A stretch of 64,000 nt of DNA, taken from assembly GCF_030272705.1 (NCBI RefSeq), contig NZ_JARFYM010000031.1, forward strand, positions 54,906 to 118,905. The letters are read 5' to 3'. This document shows positions 1 to 8,346 of this stretch, one piece after another (the stretch's first letter is position 1; each line of letters begins with the position of its first letter). A program made the position numbers and the translations under genes. The notes beneath the pieces are model-generated. The model was not told the DNA's origin and did no database searches. It was given only the letters and a program-made list of their open reading frames with translations. Source of the stretch: Rhizobium mayense (lineage in GTDB: Bacteria > Pseudomonadota > Alphaproteobacteria > Rhizobiales > Rhizobiaceae).

Positions 1-418
1 AGTTGTGGCCGAAAGCCTTGTTGTCACCACCGACATAGGCATTGAAGCTCGCCTGAGGATCGGGCGTGTTGAAGTTGATGATTGGGATATTGGCGGCGTT
101 GGCTTCCTTGACGACCTGGACGAGGCTGCCGGGGTCGGGACTGGTGGTCACAATCCCGGTAGCTCCCGCCGAAATTGCAGCCCTCACAGCCTCTTGCTGT
201 GCAGGAACGTCACCGTTGTGGAATGATGTGTTGACCTTGTTGCCGGTGTCATCAGCCCAGAGCTTGGCCCCCGCCAGAAAATAAGTCCAGACGGGATCCG
301 CCGGCGAGCCGTGCGAAATCCAGTAGTAGGTTTTGCCCTGCGCGTAGGCCGCCGAAACGAAGCCCGCTCCGGCGGCAATGACGATCGCCGAGAGTAAGGT
401 AATAGCTTTCTTTAGCAC
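1..418 (-). CDS. Sugar ABC transporter periplasmic binding protein (N-terminal part, cut by window edge)
   Basis: The first ~139 residues of a periplasmic sugar-binding protein of the ribose/autoinducer type (Peripla_BP_4), which would deliver a sugar to an inner-membrane ABC importer. Seen: a basic start and hydrophobic segment ending in an Ala-rich signal-peptidase site (AAYA-QG), then the family's start of the mature domain (YYWISHGSPADPVW) and a GIVTTSPDPGSL segment before the second strand. I chose the GTG at 416-418 because a GGGAGGAG ribosome site lies about 8 bases upstream. The rest of the gene and any permease and ATPase genes lie outside the window. The ligand cannot be told from this part. 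Confidence 0.85.
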   Translation of the reverse strand, partial: MLKKAITLLSAIVIAAGAGFVSAAYAQGKTYYWISHGSPADPVWTYFLAGAKLWADDTGNKVNTSFHNGDVPAQQEAVRAAISAGATGIVTTSPDPGSLVQVVKEANAANIPIINFNTPDPQASFNAYVGGDNKAFGHN

Positions 419-816
419 GTGAAAACTCCTCCCTTGGCCCGGTCGTTTGGCCGGGCTGTTTGATTTGCTGACCTCCCAGTCAACATCAAAATGATTTGCA
501 TGCCTGCGTCATTTTGACGTCCTAGAGCCAGCCGGAGGTTGAAGGAGTTGTCAAGCGGCTCCGGTCTTGAATCTGAGCCGTCGGAGCAGAATACGAAGTT
601 GTGAATGAACCAGGCCGTCAATCCCGATGGAACGGCGGGAATCGAGACACTGCGTCGGTCGCCATGTGGCCGACGCGATGGCGCCGCAAGAACGGTGCGC
701 GCCGCTATTTTGCTGGAGATGGTGAATGTGCTTGAACGACGGGTCGGGCGGCCTTGCGGGGAAAACACAAAACCGGTTAAAGCCCGCGCATACATCTAAT
801 TTTCGGGAGGGACGCC
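419..816. other. Intergenic region between divergent genes
   Basis: About 400 bases separate the leftward binding-protein gene from the rightward EamA gene, so both promoters should be here. I see no convincing ORF. A TTGACA hexamer reading leftward at 549-554 is a possible -35 box, but I found no good -10 partner. Confidence 0.4.
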
Positions 817-1731
817 ATGAGTGTTCGCACGGTCGGTAATTCCGGCAATGTCTTGGTCATTGGCGTGCTTTTGATGTTGCTCGGCGATTTTCTCTTTTCG
901 CTGAACGATGCAATGGGCAAATGGCTGGTCGCGAGCTTCCCTGTCGGGCAAGTGCTGGTGGTGCGCTCGTTCGGCTCTTTTCTCATCCTCGCGCCGTTGA
1001 TCGCAAGGCAGGGAGGCGCAACGCTCTTCCGCATCGAGCGCGTGCCCCTCCAGGTCCTGCGCGTTGTTTTGACGACCGGCGACGTCGCGCTGTTTTACGC
1101 CGCCGTCGCCTATTTGCCGCTTGCGGATGTCATGACCTTCTATATGGCCGGCCCCATCTACGTCGCGGCTCTTTCACATTTTTTCCTTGGCGAAACGATC
1201 GGATGGCGCCGCTGGCTCGCGGTCGTCGTCGGCTTCATCGGCGTTGTGATCGCGCTGAGGCCCTCCGCGGCGATGCTATCCTGGCCGTCGATTTTTGCTC
1301 TTGTCGGTAGTCTATCCTTTGCGCTGACCTTGGTGCTCGGCCGTCGCCTGCGTTTGACGAGCGATGTGACACTAGTCACTTGGCAGACGGTTGCCGCGCT
1401 TATCACCGGTCTGGTGCTCAGCATTGGCAACTGGCGTTCACCGTCAGCACTCGATTTCACAGCCATGCTGGCGCTTGGGATCGTAGCCGGCAGCGCTCAC
1501 ATGATGATCACCCGCTCGCTGAAGCTCGCTCCGGCTTCGCTGCTTGCCCCGCTGCAATACAGTCTGCTGATCTGGGCGATTGCTCTCGGCTTCCTTTTCT
1601 TCGGCGATCTTCCGGACAGTCAGATTCTGGTAGGCTCCGCGGTCATTGTGATCGCGGGGCTCTTCATTTTCCACCGAAAGAATCTTACGGGGGACATTCC
1701 CAAGGAAGCCATCCCGCCGGATGGGCACTGA
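817..1731 (+). CDS. EamA/DMT-family membrane transporter
   Basis: A 304-residue inner-membrane protein with about ten hydrophobic helices arranged as two tandem EamA repeats (roughly residues 14-140 and 155-290). This is the architecture of drug/metabolite exporters of the DMT superfamily. The first repeat has the usual N-terminal FSLNDAMGKW segment, and each repeat ends in a strongly hydrophobic helix before a short charged loop. A GGGAGG ribosome site lies 6 bases before the ATG. The length is normal for the family. The substrate is unknown; family members export amino acids, nucleosides or other metabolites. It is transcribed alone, divergent from the sugar-binding gene. Confidence 0.85.
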   Translation: MSVRTVGNSGNVLVIGVLLMLLGDFLFSLNDAMGKWLVASFPVGQVLVVRSFGSFLILAPLIARQGGATLFRIERVPLQVLRVVLTTGDVALFYAAVAYLPLADVMTFYMAGPIYVAALSHFFLGETIGWRRWLAVVVGFIGVVIALRPSAAMLSWPSIFALVGSLSFALTLVLGRRLRLTSDVTLVTWQTVAALITGLVLSIGNWRSPSALDFTAMLALGIVAGSAHMMITRSLKLAPASLLAPLQYSLLIWAIALGFLFFGDLPDSQILVGSAVIVIAGLFIFHRKNLTGDIPKEAIPPDGH

Positions 1732-1928
1732 ACCTTGCAACATGCCGCCCCCGGCATGTGCCGCCCTATCGTCCATCCGCCAGGCGTCACACAGCGACCC
1801 TTGAGAATCTTCATTCTCAGGGATTGCCAAGCCAACATTTAGCTGCCGATAGCCTACTTATGCGATCCAACCAAGTTGGAGGCGTCGCCGCAAGGCCAAC
1901 GGCCTAAAGCCGGCAACGCCAAGGTAGA

Positions 1929-2366
1929 CTATATCGTCAGCATCCTGCGCAACCGGGCAAACAGGCTCGGTGGCCTTCCGGCGAGCAGCGGACGAATGGA
2001 GCGTGCAACTACGGAAGAACTGACCGTTTCGCCGAAATGGCAGTAGCAGACAATTCCGTGCAGCTCATGATCCGTGAGTTCGAAGAAGCGCTTGGCTTCC
2101 CCGTAGCTGTCATTTTCCAAACCAGCGGCGCGAAGAACCGGATCTGCAAAGGCGACGGAGATTGGGGAACTATCCGTCCGCATTGCCGCCCTGGTCTCGC
2201 TAGGCTGAAATTCGGTTTCGCGCAAAGTGGAAAGAAATTGTCGGGGACTCCGCTCGAGAAGATCTATCCAACGTTCGAGCCGTTGGGTTCGCGACATCTC
2301 TCGATTAAGGAAATCCTGATCGACTTTTGCAATTTTCTGCAAGTCATCGCGTGCATGCTGCTTCAT
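1929..2366 (-). CDS. Hypothetical protein
   Basis: A 145-residue soluble protein I do not recognise. It begins with a charged, probably helical region, contains a HGIVCYCHFGETV segment with two cysteines and two histidines in its second half, and ends in a basic tail (RLRRMLTI). The start is well supported: an AGGAGG box lies 5 bases before the ATG. It has no signal peptide or membrane segment. It lies alone between the EamA transporter and the GlxA regulator, so the context gives no functional hint. Metal binding by the CYCH stretch is possible, but that is inference. Confidence 0.6.
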   Translation of the reverse strand: MKQHARDDLQKIAKVDQDFLNREMSRTQRLERWIDLLERSPRQFLSTLRETEFQPSETRAAMRTDSSPISVAFADPVLRAAGLENDSYGEAKRFFELTDHELHGIVCYCHFGETVSSSVVARSIRPLLAGRPPSLFARLRRMLTI

Positions 2367-2567
2367 CTCGGCCTCCTATATGGCGATAGTTGGTCCCCTT
2401 CGATGTAACTTCAGCCCGCCATGATGATTATCCCAAAGAGACGAGATGTCCAGTCACGTTGGGCTGCCCATGATTTGCGGAGCGAGAAATATGATGCGCT
2501 GAGCGCGCTGATCTCCGGGCTGAACGCGGCGGGACGATCGAAAGTTCGCGCCTCACCGTCGATCGTC

Positions 2568-3518
2568 TTATCCGAAATGATCGCGAAAAGCCTGCGGGGT
2601 CGTGCCGAATGTTTTAAGGAAACTCCGCCGCATGGTCTCGTCCGAACCGAAACCGCAGCGGATGCGTGCCTGGCGAACGGAAAAGCCCTGCTCCAGGAGG
2701 CGCCGGACGGCCTCCACACGGATATCCTCGACGGCCCTGGCGGGCGTGCGGCCGGTTGCCTGCCGATAGTGCCGCGAAAAGCTGCGGGCGCTCATATTTG
2801 CCTGCTCGGCAAGCGCCGGCAGCGAAAGGTCTCTGCGCAGATTATCCAGTATCCATCCATGCAGCGGGTCGAAACGATCACCGCTCTCCTGCAGCGACAG
2901 CATTGTGCTGAACTGCGCCTGGCCGCCCGGTCGCTTCAGGAACACGACGAGTTCGCGCGCGACGGCGAGAGCCAATTTTCGGCCGAGATCCGCCTCCACC
3001 AGCGCAAGCGCCAGATCGATGCCGGCCGTAACGCCCGCCGAGGTCCATATGTCGCCATCCCGGACAAAGATCGGATCGGGTTCCAGCCGCACATTCGGGA
3101 AGCGTTTGGAAAACTCGTTGCAGCGGTGCCAGTGCGTTACCGCGCGCCGTCCCTCCAAAAGCCTGGCTTCGGCGAGAAGAAAGGCGCCGCTGCAGACCGA
3201 CGCGGTCCGCCGTGCTCTGGCAGAACGCCGGCGGATCCAGTCTACGAGAGCCGCATCTTTGCACGCTTTGTTGACGCCGATGCCACCGGCGACGATCAAA
3301 GTATCGATCGGCTCATCGTCATGGGGCAGCAACGCCGTCGCAAGCGCCAGACCCGAGGTCGTGCCCGTCTGCCCGCTTGTTGCAACCGCGATCGCGTCAT
3401 AGGGCCTCGGCTGATCGGCGGCGAGTGCCGCCTCGTTGGCGCTCGTAAAGACCTGCAGCGGACCCGTTACATCGAGCAGTTGGGCGTTTTCGAAGGCTAC
3501 GATTTCTATGCGGCGCAT
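2568..3518 (-). CDS. GlxA-type transcriptional regulator (DJ-1/PfpI plus AraC DNA-binding domain)
   Basis: A 316-residue regulator. Residues ~4-170 form a DJ-1/PfpI domain, with the nucleophile-elbow sequence SVCSGAFLL around Cys109 and a following THWHRC; residues ~215-310 form an AraC double helix-turn-helix (LSLPALAEQANMSARSFSRH). In this family the DJ-1 domain is thought to sense a small ligand. I used the internal ATG at 3516-3518 because the protein then opens directly with the DJ-1 first strand (RRIEIVAF); the longer reading would overlap the divergent gene. That divergent neighbour encodes a second DJ-1 protein, an isonitrile hydratase, and is the obvious target. Confidence 0.88.
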   Translation of the reverse strand: MRRIEIVAFENAQLLDVTGPLQVFTSANEAALAADQPRPYDAIAVATSGQTGTTSGLALATALLPHDDEPIDTLIVAGGIGVNKACKDAALVDWIRRRSARARRTASVCSGAFLLAEARLLEGRRAVTHWHRCNEFSKRFPNVRLEPDPIFVRDGDIWTSAGVTAGIDLALALVEADLGRKLALAVARELVVFLKRPGGQAQFSTMLSLQESGDRFDPLHGWILDNLRRDLSLPALAEQANMSARSFSRHYRQATGRTPARAVEDIRVEAVRRLLEQGFSVRQARIRCGFGSDETMRRSFLKTFGTTPQAFRDHFG

Positions 3519-3540
3519 GGTTGGCTCAAAATGAGGGGAC

Positions 3541-3558
3541 TTTGGCAAATACGCCAAA
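3541..3558. promoter_or_regulatory. Inverted repeat in the divergent GlxA/isonitrile hydratase promoter
   Basis: TTTGGC and GCCAAA form a perfect 6-base inverted repeat around a 6-base AT-rich spacer. It lies in the 85-base gap between the two divergent genes, where an autoregulating AraC-family protein would bind. That it is an operator is inferred from position and symmetry. Confidence 0.4.
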
Positions 3559-3603
3559 TAATGATCGCGTAAGCTTGCTGAAGTCAACCAATGGAGATGC
3601 ACT

Positions 3604-4293
3604 ATGACCATCCGCTTCGGCCTGCTCGTTTTTCCTGGCATTCAGCAACTCGATCTCACTGCCCCTTACGAGATCTTCGCCTCGACGGAGGGCGCAGAGG
3701 TCCATCTGGTCTGGAAAGACACTCAACCGATCATTTCCGCAACGAAACTCGCGCTTCAGCCGACGGTAACATTCGATGATTGCCCTCAGCTCGATGTCAT
3801 CTGCGTGCCCGGCGGCGGCGGCATCAATGCGCTGCTTGAAGACGAGATCGTGCTGTCCTTCATTCGCTCAAGGGCGGCGCGGGCACGTTTCATTACCTCC
3901 GTCTGCACCGGCTCCCTCGTCCTCGGCGCTGCAGGTCTGCTCAAGGGCAAGAAGGCGACGACGCACTGGAATGCTCATGATTTCCTCGCAAGCTTCGGTG
4001 CCATTCCGACCGCAGGCCGTATTGTTCAGGACGGCAATCTTATCACCGCCGGCGGAGTGACGGCTGGCGTCGATTTCGGGTTGGCTGTCGTTGCGGCCCT
4101 TTTGGGCCAGGAGGAAGCAGAGACGGTTCAGCTCTCGCTGGAATATGCGCCGGCGCCGCCGTTCCATTCTGGCACACCGGAAGAGGCGACGGCCGATGTC
4201 CTCGCGAGAACGAAGCGGCATCTTGCCGGTTCACGGATGGCGCGCGAGGCCATCATCGCTCGGCTGACCGCATCTCAGCGCGATCGGGCTTAG
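3604..4293 (+). CDS. inhA: Isonitrile hydratase-like DJ-1/PfpI enzyme
   Basis: A 229-residue DJ-1/PfpI protein. Pseudomonas putida isonitrile hydratase, which converts isonitriles to N-substituted formamides, uses Cys101 with Asp17 and Thr102. Here the same positions hold the same residues: Asp17 in QQLDLTAP, and Cys101-Thr102 in TSVCTGSLVLGAAG. The THWNAHDFL stretch and the GGVTAGVDFGLA helix also fit that subfamily. There is no signal peptide, so it is cytosolic. A GGAG ribosome site precedes the ATG. It is divergent from a GlxA-family regulator that probably controls it. Other DJ-1 activities cannot be excluded without an assay. Confidence 0.82.
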   Translation: MTIRFGLLVFPGIQQLDLTAPYEIFASTEGAEVHLVWKDTQPIISATKLALQPTVTFDDCPQLDVICVPGGGGINALLEDEIVLSFIRSRAARARFITSVCTGSLVLGAAGLLKGKKATTHWNAHDFLASFGAIPTAGRIVQDGNLITAGGVTAGVDFGLAVVAALLGQEEAETVQLSLEYAPAPPFHSGTPEEATADVLARTKRHLAGSRMAREAIIARLTASQRDRA

Positions 4294-4413
4294 GCAACCG
4301 CCTCAAAACCTGCTACAAGCGGTCCAAGGCGTCGGCGGCGCTTTCCCACGGTTCAGCCAGGTGTCAGCGTCGCTAAATATGGGGTGCAGGATTTTGCCAA
4401 GGACGATGCTTCG

Positions 4414-4587
4414 ATGACTGCTAAAGCCTACATCATTGCCATGCTGCTGAGTTCCCTCCTGTGGGCGATGTCGTTCGACGTCGCACAGCACGCTTATCGA
4501 CATGCACAAAGAGCGGGGGCAATACCCAATCTCCACCTTAAGCAGACAGCACATCGTTTGATATTCAACGATGATGCAGGCGTTTAG
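4414..4587 (+). CDS. Possible small membrane protein
   Basis: A 57-residue reading frame with one hydrophobic segment near the N-terminus (AYIIAMLLSSLLWAM) and a basic, histidine-containing remainder. An AAGGA sequence about 10 bases upstream could serve the ATG at 4414; in-frame starts at 4405 or further upstream are also possible. I do not recognise it. It sits in a 314-base gap and has no other support, so it may not be expressed. Confidence 0.3.
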   Translation: MTAKAYIIAMLLSSLLWAMSFDVAQHAYRHAQRAGAIPNLHLKQTAHRLIFNDDAGV

Positions 4588-4607
4588 AGCGGGCGGCACA
4601 TCCTGAA

Positions 4608-5582
4608 CTAACCAGTATTTGCAGCCGAAGCAGGGCCGGAGTCGACGACTGATCTCAACCCGGTGGAGACAGCCTCTCTTACCGCCAGCTCGGCCATGGC
4701 GAGAGCGGCCTCGCGGGTCTTGGCGGCGGCGATGAAGCGGCCATTATGGCAAAAGCTCGCCCCATCGATGCCACAGGCCGCCTCCAGATCGCCGTTGGTC
4801 AGGCCTGCCCATGCTGCAGGCAGATCTGCCCGTAGCGCAAACACATCGTCTGCGCGGCGAATGCCGGTCACGCACCAATCCTTTGCGCGCGGGTGAACGA
4901 CAAACAGCAGATGATCGGCGCCTGCCTTCACGATGGCAGGGCGAAAGGGCATTCCCATCGGGAGTTCAAGAATTCGCCCCTGACCTGCGTCCTCGATCGC
5001 CTGAAGCACAATCGCCTCGGCCCGCAATTTCGCGGCGCTTTGGGCAATCTTCGCCTCGACAAGACTCCGGGCGATGGCGAGAGCGTTTTGGAATCCACGA
5101 TCTTCTGCCTGGGGATCGACCTCGTCGAAAACCGGTTTCAACGTTTCCAGCAGAGCCGGCAGCGTGAACCCGGCCAGCGGCCCCGCGACCGAGGGGCTAA
5201 GCACGCCATTGTCAACGAGATCGACCGGCAGGACGAAGCTGGTATCGAAAGAGGCATGTACCGCCTCGATATGCGCCGCGGGAAGACCTGAAGCGGCAAG
5301 ATAGTCGCGGCCATAATGCTTCCAGATCAAACCGAACGAACTGTACGGCTGGCCATCCTCCCGCAGCGGCGCGCCGCGCTGATGGTGGTCGAAAATCTGC
5401 GCCGCAGCGTCGTAGGCACCGCCCACATCGTAGATGATGCGGTCTGTGCCGGCTGTGATCCATTCCGACTCCCGGCTGCGGATCAGACGAGCCTGCGGGA
5501 AAAGCCGGGTCAGAATAACGCTGGAGAGCAACTCGTCGGCATGGAAGCCACCGGAATGGGTGACGAGGAATTCTGGGATCAT
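4608..5582 (-). CDS. MYG1 family protein (UPF0160), metal-dependent nuclease fold
   Basis: A 324-residue member of the MYG1/UPF0160 family, which has a DHH-like metal-dependent phosphoesterase fold; eukaryotic MYG1 acts as an RNA exonuclease. The N-terminal motif THSGGFHADE and the later FDHHQRG provide the expected metal-binding His/Asp residues. The C-terminal half shows the family's VHPRAKDWCVTGIR stretch. An upstream GTG at 5630 would add 16 residues, but it has no ribosome site and family members start close to this ATG (MIPEFLVTHSGG), so I prefer 5582. Transcribed alone. Its bacterial role is not established. Confidence 0.85.
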   Translation of the reverse strand: MIPEFLVTHSGGFHADELLSSVILTRLFPQARLIRSRESEWITAGTDRIIYDVGGAYDAAAQIFDHHQRGAPLREDGQPYSSFGLIWKHYGRDYLAASGLPAAHIEAVHASFDTSFVLPVDLVDNGVLSPSVAGPLAGFTLPALLETLKPVFDEVDPQAEDRGFQNALAIARSLVEAKIAQSAAKLRAEAIVLQAIEDAGQGRILELPMGMPFRPAIVKAGADHLLFVVHPRAKDWCVTGIRRADDVFALRADLPAAWAGLTNGDLEAACGIDGASFCHNGRFIAAAKTREAALAMAELAVREAVSTGLRSVVDSGPASAANTG

Positions 5583-5864
5583 GCCGGCTTGTACCTTGTT
5601 GTTCGCGGATGGCTGCGCTTCAGCTGGCACCAGATAGCCATTGCTGGATCTTATCTCAACCCGTCATTCGTTCATTTGCGTCCATTTGCCGGCCCTGATG
5701 GTCCGGAGAGCAGTTGCTCGTTTTGCCAGCAGGCCCTCGCATTGAGCAATATAGATGGGTGCTATGCGTAAATTGCATTGGACGGCCGTTGTAGTCAAAG
5801 GCAGTCATCGCCAGATAATTGACAACGGGAAACAAGCGTTTCTCTCCCATTGAGGAGATGAATT

Positions 5865-6152
5865 ATGGTTGCATTCAAATCTATCGACGAAATGACGATC
5901 GAGGAGCGACAGGAAATATTGTCGGCGGTCGTAGATACGCTGGAAGAAACTTCCAAAGAGGCTTCATTGGAAGGGCAGGGTACTTATGCCGAGAACTCTC
6001 GCAACCTCGCCTTGGCCATTAGCGGCTCTGTCGACGACTTGGCCACCGAAGAAATTGAAGCTGCGAATATACTGCTGCAACAGGCGATGACGATGATATC
6101 GCAATTCCGTCTGAGGCATCCTTATCCAGCGACGAGCCTTTCGATACACTAA
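5865..6152 (+). CDS. Hypothetical acidic helical protein
   Basis: A 95-residue acidic protein, predicted mostly helical, with charged stretches such as DEMTIEERQEILSA and DLATEEIEAANILL. A GAGGAG box 5 bases before the ATG supports translation. It has no signal peptide, membrane segment or cysteines. The gene ends just before a strong bidirectional terminator shared with the convergent small zinc-finger gene. I do not recognise the family. Confidence 0.55.
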   Translation: MVAFKSIDEMTIEERQEILSAVVDTLEETSKEASLEGQGTYAENSRNLALAISGSVDDLATEEIEAANILLQQAMTMISQFRLRHPYPATSLSIH

Positions 6153-6165
6153 TTGAACCACAGCG

Positions 6166-6193
6166 AAAGGGAGCAGCAAGAGCTGCTCCCTTT
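6166..6193. terminator. Bidirectional intrinsic terminator
   Basis: A perfect 12-base inverted repeat (AAAGGGAGCAGC and its complement) with a 4-base loop, placed between the stop codons of two convergent genes. The A and T ends of the stem would give a short U run on either strand. Confidence 0.75.
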
Positions 6194-6210
6194 GGGCTTC
6201 TTTGAGGCGA

Positions 6211-6468
6211 TCATCGTCCTACGCGGACAGCGGCAGATGGCTCGATCATGATCGCATCTATTCCCAAGGCCTCATCATCGAAGAAAGAGCGTCGAGCTTT
6301 ACCTGCTCGATAGTCGCCCCATTTGTGTGCGAAACAGAACCACTGGGTTCCCTGCTCGACGTCGTAACGGAGCCTGCCCAACTTCACGCATCCGGGATAT
6401 TCGCAATAATGGTCATCCAGCATCTGCCCCTCGGCAGCGCTTGAACTCTTCGCGGTATTGTCAGCCAT
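6211..6468 (-). CDS. Small protein with a Cys/His zinc-finger-like motif
   Basis: An 85-residue protein with the pattern C-x4-C-x16-C-x2-H (from YCEYPGC to WFCFAHKW), a likely single zinc site. The ATG at 6466-6468 is preceded by AAGGA at a 7-base gap; an upstream start would add 20 residues with no good ribosome site. The C-terminal part is neutral with no membrane segment. It converges on the gene at 5865, and the two share a terminator. I do not recognise a named family. A role in protein or nucleic-acid binding is conceivable but unsupported. Confidence 0.6.
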   Translation of the reverse strand: MADNTAKSSSAAEGQMLDDHYCEYPGCVKLGRLRYDVEQGTQWFCFAHKWGDYRAGKARRSFFDDEALGIDAIMIEPSAAVRVGR

Positions 6469-6638
6469 CCAAGTGTCCTTCGCATGTTGAGCGCCGTCGC
6501 CACACGAGGCGCGAAGACGCGGTTCCACAATGGACTCACCGGATGTCAGGGTAGGAGCGGGTGGTTAACCGATGGTTTCAAGTCCCAGGCCGCAGTGCTG
6601 AAGTGACTCCGCTGATCGCGAACTAGTTCTCCGCCGAA

Positions 6639-6857
6639 TTAACTCAGCGCGGGATTGGGAATAGCCGGCGTTTCAAAATTATGAGCATCAATCAGTGCTT
6701 CCAGGATGGCAATTGTGAGCCGAACGACGCACTCATCTGTAGTCCAACGGGAGTTAGGATCAGTCGAACGCAACAGATCTAATCCCTGACTGGACACGAT
6801 AGCTTCTGCCCTGTCGACCGCCCAACCGGTGAAATTCTTCGCCTTCGACATCTTCAT
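6639..6857 (-). CDS. Hypothetical protein coupled to the EAL gene
   Basis: A 72-residue protein whose ATG overlaps the stop of the upstream EAL gene (ATGA, 6854-6857), which suggests translational coupling. It has a basic N-terminus (MKMSKAKNFTGW) and a helical, Leu/Ile-rich second half (VVRLTIAILEALIDAHNF). It has no cysteines, signal peptide or clear domain. The coupling suggests it acts with the EAL protein, perhaps as a partner, but this is inference. Confidence 0.6.
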   Translation of the reverse strand: MKMSKAKNFTGWAVDRAEAIVSSQGLDLLRSTDPNSRWTTDECVVRLTIAILEALIDAHNFETPAIPNPALS

Positions 6858-8137
6858 TCCCCGGCGCGCACGGCCAACTCAGACGCATAACGATCCAGCA
6901 TCAACGCCGCCTCGAACGGAACCCGGGCCCCTTTTTGGGCGCCATACCCGAAAGGCAATGCCGGGGCGATCCTGTCGTCGGCGGTAACAAGATGTCTTGG
7001 GTGAGAAGGCTTACCGATATAGTATCCCTGCACCCAATGGGCGCCGCCCGCCTGCGCCGCCTGCAGGAATTCCTCGTCTTCGACGCCTTCGATTACCACC
7101 TGCGCGGCAAGCTGCGATGCCAAAGCGACGAGCCTCAACAAGAACTCGCCCCCGAAAGGGCCGCCGACGGCCTCCTTGAGGAAACGGCCATCGATCTTGA
7201 TAATGTCCGGCTGCAGCGCCATGGCCTGATGGATCGAGGTGAATCCTACTCCGAAATCGTCAATCGCCACCATGCAGCCGAGCGCCTGCAGCCGGAGGAA
7301 CAGCGAGCGGGCTGCGTCGACATCAGGCAGAGCTGCGGTCTCGGTCACTTCGATGACCAGCCGGTCCGCAAGCTGGGGTTCGGCTGCGAGGATGCCTAAA
7401 AGGGAAGTCCAGTATTCGTCTTCGACCGCGCTCTGTGCGGAGATATTGCAGCCGAGCCGTACGGACGGCGACCGACGCAAGGCCGAAATCGTCTCTAGAA
7501 CGACGGCACGGTCGAACAGACGCGATAGCCCGAGTTGTTCGATGGCGGGCAGAAACTCTGCGGGGGTGATAAGTTTCTGCCCGCCCGTCGGCGCAGCGAT
7601 ACGCGCCAAACATTCGTCGTAGAACAACTCGCTGTCATCGGTGGCGCGAATGGCCTGCCTTGCGAGAACGAGCCTGCCCGCCGCGACTGCCTCGTAAACG
7701 TCGACAGCCTGGGCCATCATTTCCTTGTAGCGGTCACCGACAATTCGCCCATACGGGGCAGGCTTGAACGAACAGACTGCATCTGCGCCGCCGGCAACCG
7801 CAGACAAGGCCGCTAGAACGGCGACACCGTCCACCACTAACGGTTTGCTGCCAAGCGTCACCAGAAGCGTTTCGGTTCCACCGTACCCACCGGACGACAC
7901 AGCCGGTTGGGCCGCTCCATCCGCAACGAGAAACCGGTCGCTGCCGCGCATCAGGACAGAGATCCCCTCACTCTTGAGAAGAGCAGTCGCCCGAGCGCAA
8001 AGGCGGTCGAGGACCGCGTTTGCGAAGTCCTCGCCATAGGCAATTGAGATATCCAGAAAGTTCTGGAAACACAGCACGAGGGGCGAATCAGCATCCGTTG
8101 CACGCTGGTAGGCGGTGTGAGAGGTACCGACGATCAT
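6854..8137 (-). CDS. EAL-domain protein (cyclic-di-GMP phosphodiesterase or sensor)
   Basis: A 427-residue cytosolic protein. Residues 1-~145 resemble a degenerate GGDEF domain without the signature loop. Residues ~150-405 form an EAL domain, which normally hydrolyses cyclic-di-GMP. The EAL signature reads ECL at about 175-177, keeping the metal-binding Glu. The other key motifs are present: NISAQS, EVTETA, DDFGVGF, IKIDGRF, IEGVED and QGYYIGKP. Hydrolysis is therefore plausible despite the changed signature. There is no membrane segment or input domain. The gene overlaps small ORFs at both ends by ATGA junctions, so it is the middle gene of a tight three-gene unit. Confidence 0.85.
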   Translation of the reverse strand: MIVGTSHTAYQRATDADSPLVLCFQNFLDISIAYGEDFANAVLDRLCARATALLKSEGISVLMRGSDRFLVADGAAQPAVSSGGYGGTETLLVTLGSKPLVVDGVAVLAALSAVAGGADAVCSFKPAPYGRIVGDRYKEMMAQAVDVYEAVAAGRLVLARQAIRATDDSELFYDECLARIAAPTGGQKLITPAEFLPAIEQLGLSRLFDRAVVLETISALRRSPSVRLGCNISAQSAVEDEYWTSLLGILAAEPQLADRLVIEVTETAALPDVDAARSLFLRLQALGCMVAIDDFGVGFTSIHQAMALQPDIIKIDGRFLKEAVGGPFGGEFLLRLVALASQLAAQVVIEGVEDEEFLQAAQAGGAHWVQGYYIGKPSHPRHLVTADDRIAPALPFGYGAQKGARVPFEAALMLDRYASELAVRAGE

Positions 8138-8346
8138 AAGATGCCCTTTATATTTTTGTTGGCAACGCCCGCGGAACCGAGTCCAAGACGAGTGACTCGA
8201 ATGGGCGCGATGCCGGTTGGCGTCGCGGATCTCTTGGAAATGTTTTTAGAGGAACCTCTCGCGCTGGTGATGCAAAAACCACTTGGCCATGATCGGGCGG
8301 CCGCCAGAACGACGATTCCGTTCTTGGGGACTTTAATTACGCTCAT
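8134..8346 (-). CDS. Possible small basic protein upstream of, and coupled to, the EAL gene
   Basis: A 70-residue basic ORF with a GGGGGGAA ribosome-like site 5 bases before its ATG. Its stop overlaps the start of the EAL gene by ATGA. The sequence is Ser/Gly/Arg-rich and low in complexity, with no recognised domain, so it could instead be a translated leader. Coupling and the strong ribosome site argue for translation; the odd composition argues against a folded product. Confidence 0.4.
   Translation of the reverse strand: MSVIKVPKNGIVVLAAARSWPSGFCITSARGSSKNISKRSATPTGIAPIRVTRLGLGSAGVANKNIKGIL

Noticed and set aside
2421..3572. A 383-residue rightward ORF opposite the GlxA regulator
   Set aside because: It overlaps the regulator fully and also the divergent promoter; no ribosome site.
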